Shown piece by piece: positions 7,602-15,065 of a DNA stretch of 30,567 nucleotides. The position numbers and the translations under genes were made by a program. This DNA comes from an uncultured Pelagibacteraceae bacterium (GTDB taxonomy: Bacteria; Pseudomonadota; Alphaproteobacteria; Pelagibacterales; Pelagibacteraceae): contig CACIOV010000003.1 of NCBI GenBank assembly GCA_902588335.1, positions 1-30,567 of the forward strand, written 5' to 3'. Numbering within the stretch: position 1 is the first letter of the stretch; every line of letters begins with the position of its first letter. The notes under the pieces are model-generated. The model searched no databases and was not told the DNA's origin. It worked only from the letters and a program-made list of their open reading frames with translations.

Positions 7602-8039
7602 TTATACCCTTCTTTTTTTTGGAGGTCTTGAACCATTGTGAGGCATTGGAGTTGTATCCTTTATTGTAAGAATTTTAAATCCTCTTGCTTGTAATGCCCT
7701 TAGAGCCGTCTCTCTTCCTGATCCAGGACCTTTTAATTTTACTACTAAAGTTTTTAATCCATGTTCTTGTGCCTTAGAGGCTGCAGTATCAGCAGCAACT
7801 TGAGCAGCATAAGGAGTAGATTTTCTAGAACCTTTAAAACCTTTTGCGCCAGCAGAAGACCAAGCGATTACATTTCCACTATCATCTGCAATAGAAATAA
7901 TTGTATTATTAAAGGTAGCATTTACATAAGCTATACCTGTAGTAATATTTTTTTTAATTTTCTTTTTTACAATTTTAACTTTTTGAATATTTTCGTCTTT
8001 TTTATTTATTGGTATCTCTTCCTTTTTTTTATCTTTCAT
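7602..8039 (-). CDS. rpsK: 30S ribosomal protein S11
   Basis: Small-subunit platform protein near the mRNA exit. The core is unmistakable: GIAYVNATFNNTIISIADDSGN, cut here as GIAYVNATFNNTIIS, then WSSAGAKGFKGSRKSTPYAA, GPGSGRETALRALQARG and the C-terminal PMPHNGSRPPKKRRV. The N-terminus carries about 30 charged, Lys-rich residues before the core (MKDKKKEEIPINKKDENIQK), longer than the 10-15 of typical S11. The ATG at the start of this extension is 3 bp after rpsM, the spacing seen throughout the cluster; no internal Met precedes the core, so the extension is probably translated. Confidence 0.97.
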   Translation of the reverse strand: MKDKKKEEIPINKKDENIQKVKIVKKKIKKNITTGIAYVNATFNNTIISIADDSGNVIAWSSAGAKGFKGSRKSTPYAAQVAADTAASKAQEHGLKTLVVKLKGPGSGRETALRALQARGFKILTIKDTTPMPHNGSRPPKKRRV

Positions 8040-8042
8040 ATA

Positions 8043-8426
8043 TTATTTTTTGATCGGGGTTAATTTTTTTCCTGCTATAGCTATTGCTTTACCTTTTCTT
8101 GTTCTAGCGTTGCAATGAGTCCTTTGACCTCTTACGGGTAATTTTTTTTTATGTCTCGAACCTCTGTATGTAGCAAGATCCACAAGTCTCTTAATATTTA
8201 AAGAAACTTCTCTTCTTAAATCTCCTTCTACTTTATAGTTTTGATCTATAAATTCACGAATTTTTAAAATTTCATCATCTGTTAGAGCATTGACTCTTTT
8301 GTTTCTTGATATATCGAGCTTAGCACAAATATTTTCTGAAAATTTTTTCCCTATGCCGTGTATGTATGTTAAAGCAACATGAACAACCTTATTTTGAGGA
8401 ATGTTTACACCAGCTATACGTGCCAT
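8043..8426 (-). CDS. rpsM: 30S ribosomal protein S13
   Basis: Head protein of the small subunit that contacts P-site tRNA and 50S bridges. The 127 residues open with MARIAGVNIPQNKVVHVALT and contain the YIHGIGKKFSENIC helix-hairpin-helix region, DLRREVSLNIKRL-like sequence and the basic C-terminal RGQRTHCNARTRKGKA tail. This is the first gene after a 57-bp gap from adk, and a near-consensus promoter lies in that gap, so it probably heads a transcript with rpsK, rpoA and rplQ. In E. coli this operon is controlled by S4, but rpsD is not in the cluster here. Confidence 0.97.
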   Translation of the reverse strand: MARIAGVNIPQNKVVHVALTYIHGIGKKFSENICAKLDISRNKRVNALTDDEILKIREFIDQNYKVEGDLRREVSLNIKRLVDLATYRGSRHKKKLPVRGQRTHCNARTRKGKAIAIAGKKLTPIKK

Positions 8427-8459
8427 AATTAAATTGAGATTAGATATCTAAAAGCGCTA

Positions 8460-8487
8460 TTTATATAAATAAGGTTTATAATGTCAA
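8460..8487 (-). promoter_or_regulatory. strong sigma70-type promoter for rpsM-rpsK-rpoA-rplQ
   Basis: A perfect -35 TTGACA (8482-8487, overlapping the adk stop codon) is followed after 16 bp by the -10 TATAAA (8460-8465), facing rpsM. The expected transcript would have a leader of roughly 25-30 nt. This is the best promoter match I found in the window and it sits at one of the few breaks in the cluster. The -10 lies in a 14-bp A/T palindrome, TATTTATATAAATA (8458-8471). Confidence 0.6.
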
Positions 8488-9134
8488 GCCTCTAAACCTG
8501 CTATAATACGTTGAATTTCCTCAAATATATGATCGATTCCAGCTTTTCCATCAATTTGATGTAGTAAATTTTGTTCTTTATAAAATTCTAATAGAGGTAA
8601 AGTTTTTTTCAAATATGTCTCAAATCTATCGATTATAATTTTTTCATTATCATCTGATCTTTTAACTAAAAATTTTGGATCACAAGAATGACTCTCTTTA
8701 ATTGATGGTTTAAAATTTTTATTAAAAATTAATCCACATTTAGTACAAAGTAGCCTGCCTAAAACTCTTTTAATGACAGATTCCTTATCAACATTTAGAC
8801 TTAAAACACATGAAATTTTTTGATTATTTTTTTTTACAAGAAAATCTAAATTTTTTGCTTGATTTAAATTTCTGGGATAACCATCAAAAATTAATCGATT
8901 ATAAAATTTTCTATCTGATAAAATTTTGATCATCAAATCATTAATAATTTCATCTGACACTAATGTACCTTTATCTACTGTGGATTTTATTTCCAATCCT
9001 AAATTTGTACTTCTCTTGATCTCATCTCTAAGCAAATCTCCTGTGGAAACTTTATGTAAATTAAATCTTTTTACTATATTATCGGCTTGTGTCCCTTTTC
9101 CAGCACCAGGAGGTCCAAACAATATAATATTCAC
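8484..9134 (-). CDS. adk: adenylate kinase
   Basis: Interconverts ATP + AMP and 2 ADP. The 216 residues have the P-loop GPPGAGKGT (7-15), the AMP-site STGDLLR, the long-form NMP and CORE segments (FDGYPRNLNQAKNLD) and a LID domain from about residue 125 with CTKCG, later ESHSCDPKF, then VKRSDDNE. This is a long Adk with a zinc-type LID, but the fourth ligand of the usual CxxC...CxxC/D set is Lys here; a His two residues before the third Cys might substitute. Its place between secY (3 bp away) and rpsM is the alphaproteobacterial arrangement. Confidence 0.97.
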   Translation of the reverse strand: MNIILFGPPGAGKGTQADNIVKRFNLHKVSTGDLLRDEIKRSTNLGLEIKSTVDKGTLVSDEIINDLMIKILSDRKFYNRLIFDGYPRNLNQAKNLDFLVKKNNQKISCVLSLNVDKESVIKRVLGRLLCTKCGLIFNKNFKPSIKESHSCDPKFLVKRSDDNEKIIIDRFETYLKKTLPLLEFYKEQNLLHQIDGKAGIDHIFEEIQRIIAGLEA

Positions 9135-9137
9135 GTT

Positions 9138-10439
9138 TTATCTTCCGAACTTAGTTTTTTTAATTAAAGACTCATATTGTTGACTCATTAATCTCGTTTG
9201 AACTTGCGAGACTGTATCCATAGCAACAACAACAACTATAAGAACAGATGTTCCACCTAAGTAAAAAGGTATTGGATATTTTGAAATCAAAAATTCTGGC
9301 ATTAAGCAAACAAGAGTCAAATATGAAGCTCCTATTGTGGTTAATTTTGTTAAAATATCTTCTATATAATAAGCTGTTTGCTCTCCAGGTCTAATACCAG
9401 GAACATAACCTCCGTGTTTCCTCAAATTTTCAGCAGTTTCTTTTGGGTTAAAAACTATAGAGGTATAAAAAAATGAGAAAAATATTATTCCTGAAGCATA
9501 TAGTAACATATACAAAGGTTTGCCTTGCGAAAATAAAGAAGAAAAATCAATAAAAGTATCTGATTCAGAAAATCCAAAATTTGAAAAAGTTATTGGAAGC
9601 AACAACAAAGCAGAAGCAAAAATTGCTGGTATTACACCGGCAGTATTTATTTTTAATGGTAAATGTGATGATTCCCCTCCATAAATTTTTGTTCCCATTT
9701 GTCTTTTTGGATAATTAATTAATATTTTTCTTACTGATCTTTCAATAAAAACTATAAATGCTACTGTCAAAATAATAAGGACAAATATAAACAAAATCAA
9801 AGAAGCGGATAATGCACCTGTTCTACCTAGTTCAAATGTGGTAGCTAATGCTCTGGGAATTTCTGCAACAATTCCTGAAAATATAATTAGTGATATACCA
9901 TTACCTATTCCTCTTTGTGTGATTTGTTCACCTAACCACATAAGAAAAATTGTCCCAGCAACAAGAGTTATAACTGTTGTTAATTTAAAGAGACCTCCAG
10001 GTTCAATAACAACTCCACCAGAATTTTCAAGTCCCACTGAAACACCATAGCCTTGTACTGTAGCTAATAAAACAGTTCCGTATCTTGTAAATTGGGTAAT
10101 TTTTTTTCTTCCTATCTCTCCTTGTTTTTTTAAATTTTTAAAAGTTTCTGAAACTCCAGTTAATAATTGAATAATAATGGATGAAGATATATAGGGCATA
10201 ATTCCTAAAGCAAATATAGCCATTCTACTAACTGCACCTCCAGAAAAAATATTGAACATTCCAAGAAGACCTCTTTGATTAGATTCCATTAAGGATTGTA
10301 GTGATTGAGGGTCTATACCCGGTAGCGGAATATATGTTCCTAATCTATAAACTGATAAAATTAAGACAGTAAATAAAATTCTATTTGTTAGATCGCTATT
10401 TTTTGAAAAAAAACTAGATCCTGATTTATCTTTTTCCAT
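9138..10439 (-). CDS. secY: preprotein translocase subunit SecY
   Basis: Channel subunit of the SecYEG translocon in the inner membrane. The 433 residues give ten hydrophobic segments, starting with RILFTVLILSVYRLGTYIPL, followed by the plug region with NIFSGGAVSRMAIFALGIMPYI. Other family segments are GNGISLIIFSGIVAEIP, the cytoplasmic ERSVRKILINYPKRQ loop, LPLKINTAGVIPAIFASALL and GIRPGEQTAYYI. Length matches bacterial SecY (430-445). It follows rplO by 19 bp; no Shine-Dalgarno is visible, the upstream sequence being only A and T. Confidence 0.98.
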   Translation of the reverse strand: MEKDKSGSSFFSKNSDLTNRILFTVLILSVYRLGTYIPLPGIDPQSLQSLMESNQRGLLGMFNIFSGGAVSRMAIFALGIMPYISSSIIIQLLTGVSETFKNLKKQGEIGRKKITQFTRYGTVLLATVQGYGVSVGLENSGGVVIEPGGLFKLTTVITLVAGTIFLMWLGEQITQRGIGNGISLIIFSGIVAEIPRALATTFELGRTGALSASLILFIFVLIILTVAFIVFIERSVRKILINYPKRQMGTKIYGGESSHLPLKINTAGVIPAIFASALLLLPITFSNFGFSESDTFIDFSSLFSQGKPLYMLLYASGIIFFSFFYTSIVFNPKETAENLRKHGGYVPGIRPGEQTAYYIEDILTKLTTIGASYLTLVCLMPEFLISKYPIPFYLGGTSVLIVVVVAMDTVSQVQTRLMSQQYESLIKKTKFGR

Positions 10440-10458
10440 TTTTATTTTTTATAATTTT

Positions 10459-10914
10459 TTATTTTATTAAAGTAATCTTTCCACCTAATTTTTCTACCTT
10501 TTGTTTCGCGGACTTTGAAACATAATTAACCTCAATATCAAATTTATCTTTAATTTCACCAGAGCCAAGTAATTTTAATTTTGTATATTTGTTATTAATA
10601 AGCTTTAATTTTTTTAGATTTAATAAATTTATTTTACTATCAATGACTTTTTTTTGTTTATTAATAATTTCTTGAATTCTTGAAATATTAATTAACGCAG
10701 TATTATGATTAGTTTTAATACTTTTAAAACCTCGTTTTGGTAACCTTCTGTATATAGGCATTTGACCACCTTCGAAACTTTTAATAGCAACTCCTGATCT
10801 TGATTTTTGACCTTTGTGACCTCTTCCAGATGTTTTTCCTTTGGTGGAGCCAATTCCTCTGCCTAATCTTTTTTTAGACTTTGAATTTTTAGATTTTAAT
10901 TTATTTAAGAACAT
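10459..10914 (-). CDS. rplO: 50S ribosomal protein L15
   Basis: Late-assembly protein of the large subunit. The 151 residues contain the N-terminal glycine/arginine-rich extension KRLGRGIGSTKGKTSGRGHK followed by GQKSRSGVAIKSFEGGQMP, RRLPKRGF and, near the C-terminus, LLGSGEIKDKFDIEV. It starts 7 bp after the end of rpsE. The gene for L30 (rpmD), which normally lies between rpsE and rplO, is not present at this site. Confidence 0.97.
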   Translation of the reverse strand: MFLNKLKSKNSKSKKRLGRGIGSTKGKTSGRGHKGQKSRSGVAIKSFEGGQMPIYRRLPKRGFKSIKTNHNTALINISRIQEIINKQKKVIDSKINLLNLKKLKLINNKYTKLKLLGSGEIKDKFDIEVNYVSKSAKQKVEKLGGKITLIK

Positions 10915-10921
10915 AAAATAA

Positions 10922-11419
10922 TTATTGTTTCTTTTTTGTAATTTCAGCTATTTTTTTTCCTCTTATATTTGCTAGCAGTTTAGGAGAACTTTGATTTTTA
11001 AAACCTTTAATGCAAGCTCTTAATACATTTATGGGATTAGATGATCCCAAAGATTTTGCTACTACATCTTTTATTCCCAGAACTTCACATGCAGCTCTTA
11101 TTGGACCACCAGCAATAATTCCTGTACCAGACGGTGCAGATCTTAATAAAACTTTTCCTGATCCAGCTTTACTAAGAATATCATGATGAAGCGTTCTGCC
11201 ATCACGAAGTGGGATTTTATATAAGTTATTTTTAGCAGTTTGAGTGGCCTTTTTTATAGCATCAGGTACCTGCTTAGCTTTAGCGTGGCCAACGCCTATT
11301 AAACCAGCATAATTTCCTACAACTACTAAAGCAGAAAACGCAAATCTTCTTCCTCCCTTTACAACTTTTGTAATTCTATTGATTGATATTAGTTTATCTT
11401 TAAATTCAATTTTATCCAT
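10922..11419 (-). CDS. rpsE: 30S ribosomal protein S5
   Basis: Small-subunit protein that helps maintain decoding accuracy and the mRNA entry helicase site. The 165 residues show the double-stranded-RNA-binding-like S5 N-domain (INRITKVVKGGRRFAFSAL, VVGNYAGLIGVGHAKAKQVP) and the C-domain (LRSAPSGTGIIAGGPIRAA, then GSSNPINVLRA). The region of the classical spectinomycin-resistance changes (TKVVKGGRRF) is of the ordinary sensitive type. It is 8 bp after rplR and 7 bp before rplO. Confidence 0.97.
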   Translation of the reverse strand: MDKIEFKDKLISINRITKVVKGGRRFAFSALVVVGNYAGLIGVGHAKAKQVPDAIKKATQTAKNNLYKIPLRDGRTLHHDILSKAGSGKVLLRSAPSGTGIIAGGPIRAACEVLGIKDVVAKSLGSSNPINVLRACIKGFKNQSSPKLLANIRGKKIAEITKKKQ

Positions 11420-11427
11420 TTTTCTTA

Positions 11428-11775
11428 TTAAAAAACTAATCCTCCCTTTCGTAAAGTTTCAGCAAAGGTTTTTATTCTTCCATGATATTTATATCTACCT
11501 CTATCAAAATATACTTTTGTAATTTTTTTTTCTAAAGCTTTTTTGGCTAAGATATCGGCAACTAGAATTGACATATCGGTCTTCTTTTTTTTTACATTAT
11601 CGCTTTTTTTGATTGATGATGCTGAAATTAAAGTTTTGTTATTTATATCATCTATAATTTGAGCAGATATATTTTTAGAAGACTTGAAAACGGTTAACCG
11701 AAACCTATCGGTATTTATTTTTTTCAATTTACTTCTTATTTTTCTTTCTCTTTTCTTATTTTTAATATTTTTCAT
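11428..11775 (-). CDS. rplR: 50S ribosomal protein L18
   Basis: 5S rRNA-binding protein of the large-subunit central protuberance. The 115 residues have RFRLTVFKSSKNISAQIIDD early and the diagnostic C-terminal block KVYFDRGRYKYHGRIKTFAE, then LRKGGLVF. Length is normal (115-120). The middle is unusually lysine- and serine-rich (SSIKKSDNVKKKKTD), consistent with genome composition. It starts one base after the rplF stop codon. Confidence 0.97.
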   Translation of the reverse strand: MKNIKNKKRERKIRSKLKKINTDRFRLTVFKSSKNISAQIIDDINNKTLISASSIKKSDNVKKKKTDMSILVADILAKKALEKKITKVYFDRGRYKYHGRIKTFAETLRKGGLVF

Positions 11776-11776
11776 A

Positions 11777-12316
11777 TTATTTCTTTTTACCTTCTTTTCT
11801 TAACACATACTGTCCTCTTTCTTTAATTCCTTTTGCTTTATAAGGTTCAACTGGTTTAAGATTTTTTATTTCAGAAGAAACTTTTCCAACTAATTCTTTG
11901 TCTATACCGCTAATTTTAATAATAGTACTTTTTTCTATAGTAACTTTTATGCCTTCAGGTATTTGGTATGAAGCATCATGACTTAATCCTATTTGTAAAT
12001 TTAATATATTTCCTTTTAGATTAGCTCGAAATCCAACACCACTTAACTCAAGTGTTTTCTCATGACCTGACGATACTCCAATTAAAGCACTATTTATAAC
12101 GCTTCTAGTAGTACCCCAAAGTACACTACCTTTTTCATTTTTCTTAATTAATTTTAAAATCAAATTTTTATCTTCAACTATAGTGGTAGAAAATATTTTA
12201 TCATTTATTGTTAATTCTTTTGACCCTTTAGGCCCGGTAAAGAGCAATTTTCCGTTCTCAATCTTTACCTTTGTGTCTTTGGGTATTGTAATAGGTTTTT
12301 TTCCAAGTTTAGACAT
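11777..12316 (-). CDS. rplF: 50S ribosomal protein L6
   Basis: Large-subunit protein near the factor-binding centre. From MSKLGKKPITIPKDTKVKI it runs 179 residues, with the two repeated L6 folds, GVSSGHEKTLELSGVGFRA in the first half and KISGIDKELVGKVSSEIKNL with PYKAKGIK near the end. The ATG at 12314-12316 is chosen because S/RxGKKPI follows the initiator in the family. A TTG three codons upstream keeps the frame open but overlaps the rpsH stop and has no support. Confidence 0.97.
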   Translation of the reverse strand: MSKLGKKPITIPKDTKVKIENGKLLFTGPKGSKELTINDKIFSTTIVEDKNLILKLIKKNEKGSVLWGTTRSVINSALIGVSSGHEKTLELSGVGFRANLKGNILNLQIGLSHDASYQIPEGIKVTIEKSTIIKISGIDKELVGKVSSEIKNLKPVEPYKAKGIKERGQYVLRKEGKKK

Positions 12317-12321
12317 AAAAA

Positions 12322-12720
12322 TCAAAAAACTCTACAGAGTATTTCTCCTCCAACATTTTTTATTCTTGCATCATTATCTGACATAATACCAATTGATGTG
12401 GACACAATAGCTAGACCTAGACCGTTTTGGATTCTTGGTATGCTGCTTGCCTTGGCATAAATTCTTCTTCCAGGTTTTGAAATCCTTTTAATATCTCTTA
12501 TAACTGGCAATCCATTGTTATATTTTAAGTCTACTTGGACAGTATTCTTTTTTGATGAATCAGATATAATTTTATAATTTGATATATAACCTTCTTGCTT
12601 CAAAATTTCTAAAATTTTTACTCTAAATTTAGAGTTTGGTATAACAACATTATTAGAAGTTCTCATTTGAGCATTTCTTATTCTAGCAATCATATCTCCA
12701 ATTGGATCTGTAAAACTCAT
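12322..12720 (-). CDS. rpsH: 30S ribosomal protein S8
   Basis: 16S rRNA central-domain binder and, in E. coli, the translational repressor of the spc operon. The 132 residues include DPIGDMIARIRNAQM at the start, RVKILEILKQEGYI, and the C-terminal RISKPGRRIYAKASSIP, LGLAIVSTSIGIMSD and GGEILCRVF. A clear Shine-Dalgarno (AAGGA, 12727-12731) lies six bases before the ATG; this is one of the better ribosome binding sites in the cluster. Confidence 0.97.
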   Translation of the reverse strand: MSFTDPIGDMIARIRNAQMRTSNNVVIPNSKFRVKILEILKQEGYISNYKIISDSSKKNTVQVDLKYNNGLPVIRDIKRISKPGRRIYAKASSIPRIQNGLGLAIVSTSIGIMSDNDARIKNVGGEILCRVF

Positions 12721-12732
12721 TTTATATCCTTT

Positions 12733-13038
12733 CTACCAACTTGACTTAGTCATTCCAGGAATTTTACCCTTCGACGCTAAATCTCTTAGGGCAATTCTTG
12801 AAATTCTAAGTTTCCTGTAAACACCGTGAGGTCTACCTGTTATTTCACATCTGTTTCTTATTCTAATTTTCGCTGAATTTCTTGGTAATTTTGCAATTTT
12901 TAATTGTGCAGCAAATCTTTCTGCTAAAGGCAATTTCTTATTTTTAATAATTTTCTTAAGGTCATTCCTCTTCTTAAGAAACTTTTTAACAAGTTTAATT
13001 CTTTTTAAATTTTTTTGTATTGAGCTCGTTTTTGCCAT
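12733..13038 (-). CDS. rpsN: 30S ribosomal protein S14 (zinc-free form)
   Basis: Head protein of the small subunit. The 101 residues end with the diagnostic RNRCEITGRPHGVYRKLRIS and then LASKGKIPGMTKSSW. Only one Cys is present in the region where the short zinc-binding form has CxxC...CxxC, so this is the long, C-minus type typical of proteobacteria. It is 6 bp after rplE and 12 bp before rpsH. Confidence 0.97.
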   Translation of the reverse strand: MAKTSSIQKNLKRIKLVKKFLKKRNDLKKIIKNKKLPLAERFAAQLKIAKLPRNSAKIRIRNRCEITGRPHGVYRKLRISRIALRDLASKGKIPGMTKSSW

Positions 13039-13044
13039 AATATA

Positions 13045-13611
13045 TTAATTAACTCCCTTTTTAGCTTTTGTTTTATTGAATGGAAAATTCATTGCCTTTA
13101 ATAATGCAAATGATATTTTTTTATTTTTACTATTAGTACAAAGAGTAATATCCATACCTCTTATTCGATCAACCTTATCAAAATTTATCTCAGGAAATAT
13201 GATATGCTCCTTGATTCCCAAAGTATAATTACCAAAATTATCCAATCCATTTGGATTTAAACCTTGAAAATCTTTAATTCTTGGTAAAGCTATATTTACC
13301 AATCTATCAATAAATTCATACATTCTTGAACCTCTTAAAGTGACTTTTACCCCAGCAGCCGCTCCCTTTCTTGTTTTAAAGTTTGATATAGATTTTTTAA
13401 ATCTAGTAACAATAGGTTTTTGACCGCTAATTAATGAAATGTCCTCAATGCAATTTTGAAGAATTTTTTTGTCACTTCCATCTAGACCTAAACCCATATT
13501 TAAAACAACTTTCATAATTTTGGGTACCATAAGCTTATTCTCTAGTGAAAATTCTTTTTGTAGATCATTGATAATTTTTTTATCGTACTGTTCTTTTAAT
13601 CTGGGTATCAT
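13045..13611 (-). CDS. rplE: 50S ribosomal protein L5
   Basis: Binds 5S rRNA and contacts tRNA and S13 across the subunit interface. The 188 residues have PRLKEQYDKKIINDLQKEF, VLNMGLG, ISGQKPIVTRFKKSISNFK, KVTLRGSRMYEFIDRLVNIALPRIKDFQG in pieces, GNYTLGIKEHIIFPEI and RGMDITLCT. Length is slightly above the usual 178-185. The start codon overlaps the rplX stop by one base (TAATG), so translation is probably coupled. Confidence 0.97.
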   Translation of the reverse strand: MIPRLKEQYDKKIINDLQKEFSLENKLMVPKIMKVVLNMGLGLDGSDKKILQNCIEDISLISGQKPIVTRFKKSISNFKTRKGAAAGVKVTLRGSRMYEFIDRLVNIALPRIKDFQGLNPNGLDNFGNYTLGIKEHIIFPEINFDKVDRIRGMDITLCTNSKNKKISFALLKAMNFPFNKTKAKKGVN

Positions 13612-13859
13612 TATTTTTTAACCACCTTTTTAGTTTTCTCATCATTTGTATTTAATATTTTTATATTAGAAATATGAATAAAATTTTCTTTAGAAACAAT
13701 CCCTCCTTTTTTTTCTTTAGTAGTTTTTACATGCTTCTTTATAAAATTTATTCCTTTAACTTTAACTTTATTTTCTGTTCTTAATATTTCAATAATTTCA
13801 CCTTTTTTTCCTCTATCTTTTCCACATAAAATTTCAACTTGTTTACCTTTTTTGATCAT
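13611..13859 (-). CDS. rplX: 50S ribosomal protein L24
   Basis: Early assembly-initiating protein of the large subunit. The KOW motif opens the protein (MIKKGKQVEILCGKDRGKKG) and the family segments KVKVKGINFIKKHVK and KEGGIVSKE-like KKGGIVSKENFIHISNI follow. At 82 residues it is shorter than the usual 100-105; the C-terminal strand region is replaced by a short Lys-rich end. The frame continues cleanly into rplE by a one-base overlap, so the shortness is not an obvious frameshift. Confidence 0.95.
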   Translation of the reverse strand: MIKKGKQVEILCGKDRGKKGEIIEILRTENKVKVKGINFIKKHVKTTKEKKGGIVSKENFIHISNIKILNTNDEKTKKVVKK

Positions 13860-13861
13860 TT

Positions 13862-14230
13862 TTATAGAACCTCCGGAGCTAGTGAAATTATTTTAGTTTG
13901 TCCTTTTGATCTTAACTCTCTTGTAACTGGTCCAAAAATTCTAGTTCCTATAGGTTCACCCTTTTCATCTGTAATGACTACGGCATTGTTATCAAATTTT
14001 ACTGAACTTCCATCATTTCTTTGAATCGAATACTTTGTTCTTACTACAACAGCTTTATGAACAGACCCTTTTTTAACTTTCGCGTTGGGTATGGCATCCT
14101 TCACACTAACAACAATCATATCACCAATCGATGCGTATCTGCGTTTTGAACCCCCAAGAACTTTTACGCACTCTACTCTACGGGCTCCTGTGTTATCTGC
14201 TACATTTAATTCTGTTTGAACTTGTATCAT
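13862..14230 (-). CDS. rplN: 50S ribosomal protein L14
   Basis: Subunit-interface protein forming bridges to 16S rRNA. The 122 residues match the family end to end: MIQVQTELNVADNTGARRVE, GDMIVVSVKDAIPNAKVKKG, AVVVRTKYSIQRNDGS, NAVVITDEKGEPIGTRIFGP and the C-terminal IISLAPEVL. The ATG directly abuts the rpsQ stop codon with no spacer. Confidence 0.98.
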   Translation of the reverse strand: MIQVQTELNVADNTGARRVECVKVLGGSKRRYASIGDMIVVSVKDAIPNAKVKKGSVHKAVVVRTKYSIQRNDGSSVKFDNNAVVITDEKGEPIGTRIFGPVTRELRSKGQTKIISLAPEVL

Positions 14231-14461
14231 CTATTTACTTATTGCCTCCCATTTTTTTTTCTTAGAGAAAGGTTTAGACTCAATTATTTTTACTTTATCG
14301 CCTATCTTAAATTTATTATCTTTGTCATGAGCATGATATTTTTTCGATGAAGTTATCACCTTACCAAAAAACGGATGAGAATATTTTCTCTTTACCAAGA
14401 CAACTATGGTTTTATCATTTTTATCTCTCACAACCTCTCCGTTTAATATTTTTTTACTCAT
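14231..14461 (-). CDS. rpsQ: 30S ribosomal protein S17
   Basis: 16S rRNA 5'-domain binder. The 76-residue OB-fold protein has KILNGEVVRDKNDKTIVVLV, KRKYSHPFFGKVI and the loop GDKVKIIESKPFSKKKKW. Length is normal (75-90). One base separates it from rpmC, and it abuts rplN. Confidence 0.97.
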   Translation of the reverse strand: MSKKILNGEVVRDKNDKTIVVLVKRKYSHPFFGKVITSSKKYHAHDKDNKFKIGDKVKIIESKPFSKKKKWEAISK

Positions 14462-14462
14462 A

Positions 14463-14654
14463 TTAGTTTTTTCTATTTAAATTTAAATTAGTCATTACCT
14501 TAGCTAAATCTCTTTTTAATTTTAAAATTATTGACGTATCTTCAAGTTGACCATTAATTTTTTTAAATCTAATATTAAATAAATCCTTCTTTATTGAATT
14601 GATTTTACTTTTTAATTGATCGTTGGTTAATTTTTTAATCTCTTTGTTTTTCAT
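14463..14654 (-). CDS. rpmC: 50S ribosomal protein L29
   Basis: Small two-helix protein at the tunnel exit, next to the trigger factor/SRP docking site formed with L23. The 63 residues show the family pattern: LTNDQLKSKINSIKKDLFNI, RFKKINGQLEDTSIIL and a basic second helix KLKRDLAKVMTNLN. It lies between rplP (3 bp) and rpsQ (1 bp), its standard place. Confidence 0.95.
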   Translation of the reverse strand: MKNKEIKKLTNDQLKSKINSIKKDLFNIRFKKINGQLEDTSIILKLKRDLAKVMTNLNLNRKN

Positions 14655-14657
14655 AGA

Positions 14658-15065
14658 TTAATATCTCTTAACAAATTTAGTTTTGATGGGTAATTTTGTT
14701 GATGCTTTGTATAAAGCTATTCTTGCAGTTTCTTCATCAACACCATCAACTTCAAAAATTATTCTCCCTGGTTTAACACGACATACCCAAAACTCAGGTG
14801 CTCCCTTTCCTTTTCCCATTCTTACTTCTGTAGGTTTTTTCGAAACAGGTATATTGGGAAAAATTCTTAGCCAAACTTTTCCTGCTCTTTTCATATATCT
14901 TGTCAAAGCTACTCTGGCCGCTTCAATTTGTTTTGAAATTATTCTTTCGGGTTCCATTGCTTTCAAACCATAAAATCCATAATTTAAGATTTCACCTCTC
15001 CCCGCTCGACCATGTATTCTTCCTTTGTGAGCTTTTCTATATTTTGTTCTTGCTGGTTGTAACAT
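14658..15065 (-). CDS. rplP: 50S ribosomal protein L16
   Basis: Organises the A-site tRNA elbow region of the large subunit. The ATG at 15063-15065 gives MLQPARTKYRKAHKGRIHGR, the conserved L16 N-terminus, and a 135-residue protein (usual about 137) with YGLKAMEPERIISKQIEAAR, RKMGKGKGAPE-like RMGKGKGAPEFWV and RVKPGRIIFEVDGV. An in-frame ATG 26 codons upstream is rejected because it adds residues absent from the family and lies deep in rpsC. Even so, the true start overlaps the end of rpsC by 29 bp. Confidence 0.97.
   Translation of the reverse strand: MLQPARTKYRKAHKGRIHGRAGRGEILNYGFYGLKAMEPERIISKQIEAARVALTRYMKRAGKVWLRIFPNIPVSKKPTEVRMGKGKGAPEFWVCRVKPGRIIFEVDGVDEETARIALYKASTKLPIKTKFVKRY

Noticed and set aside
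8458..8471. 14-bp A/T palindrome as an operator
   Set aside because: A/T-only palindromes of this length are not surprising at this base composition, and it overlaps the -10 box, which explains part of it.
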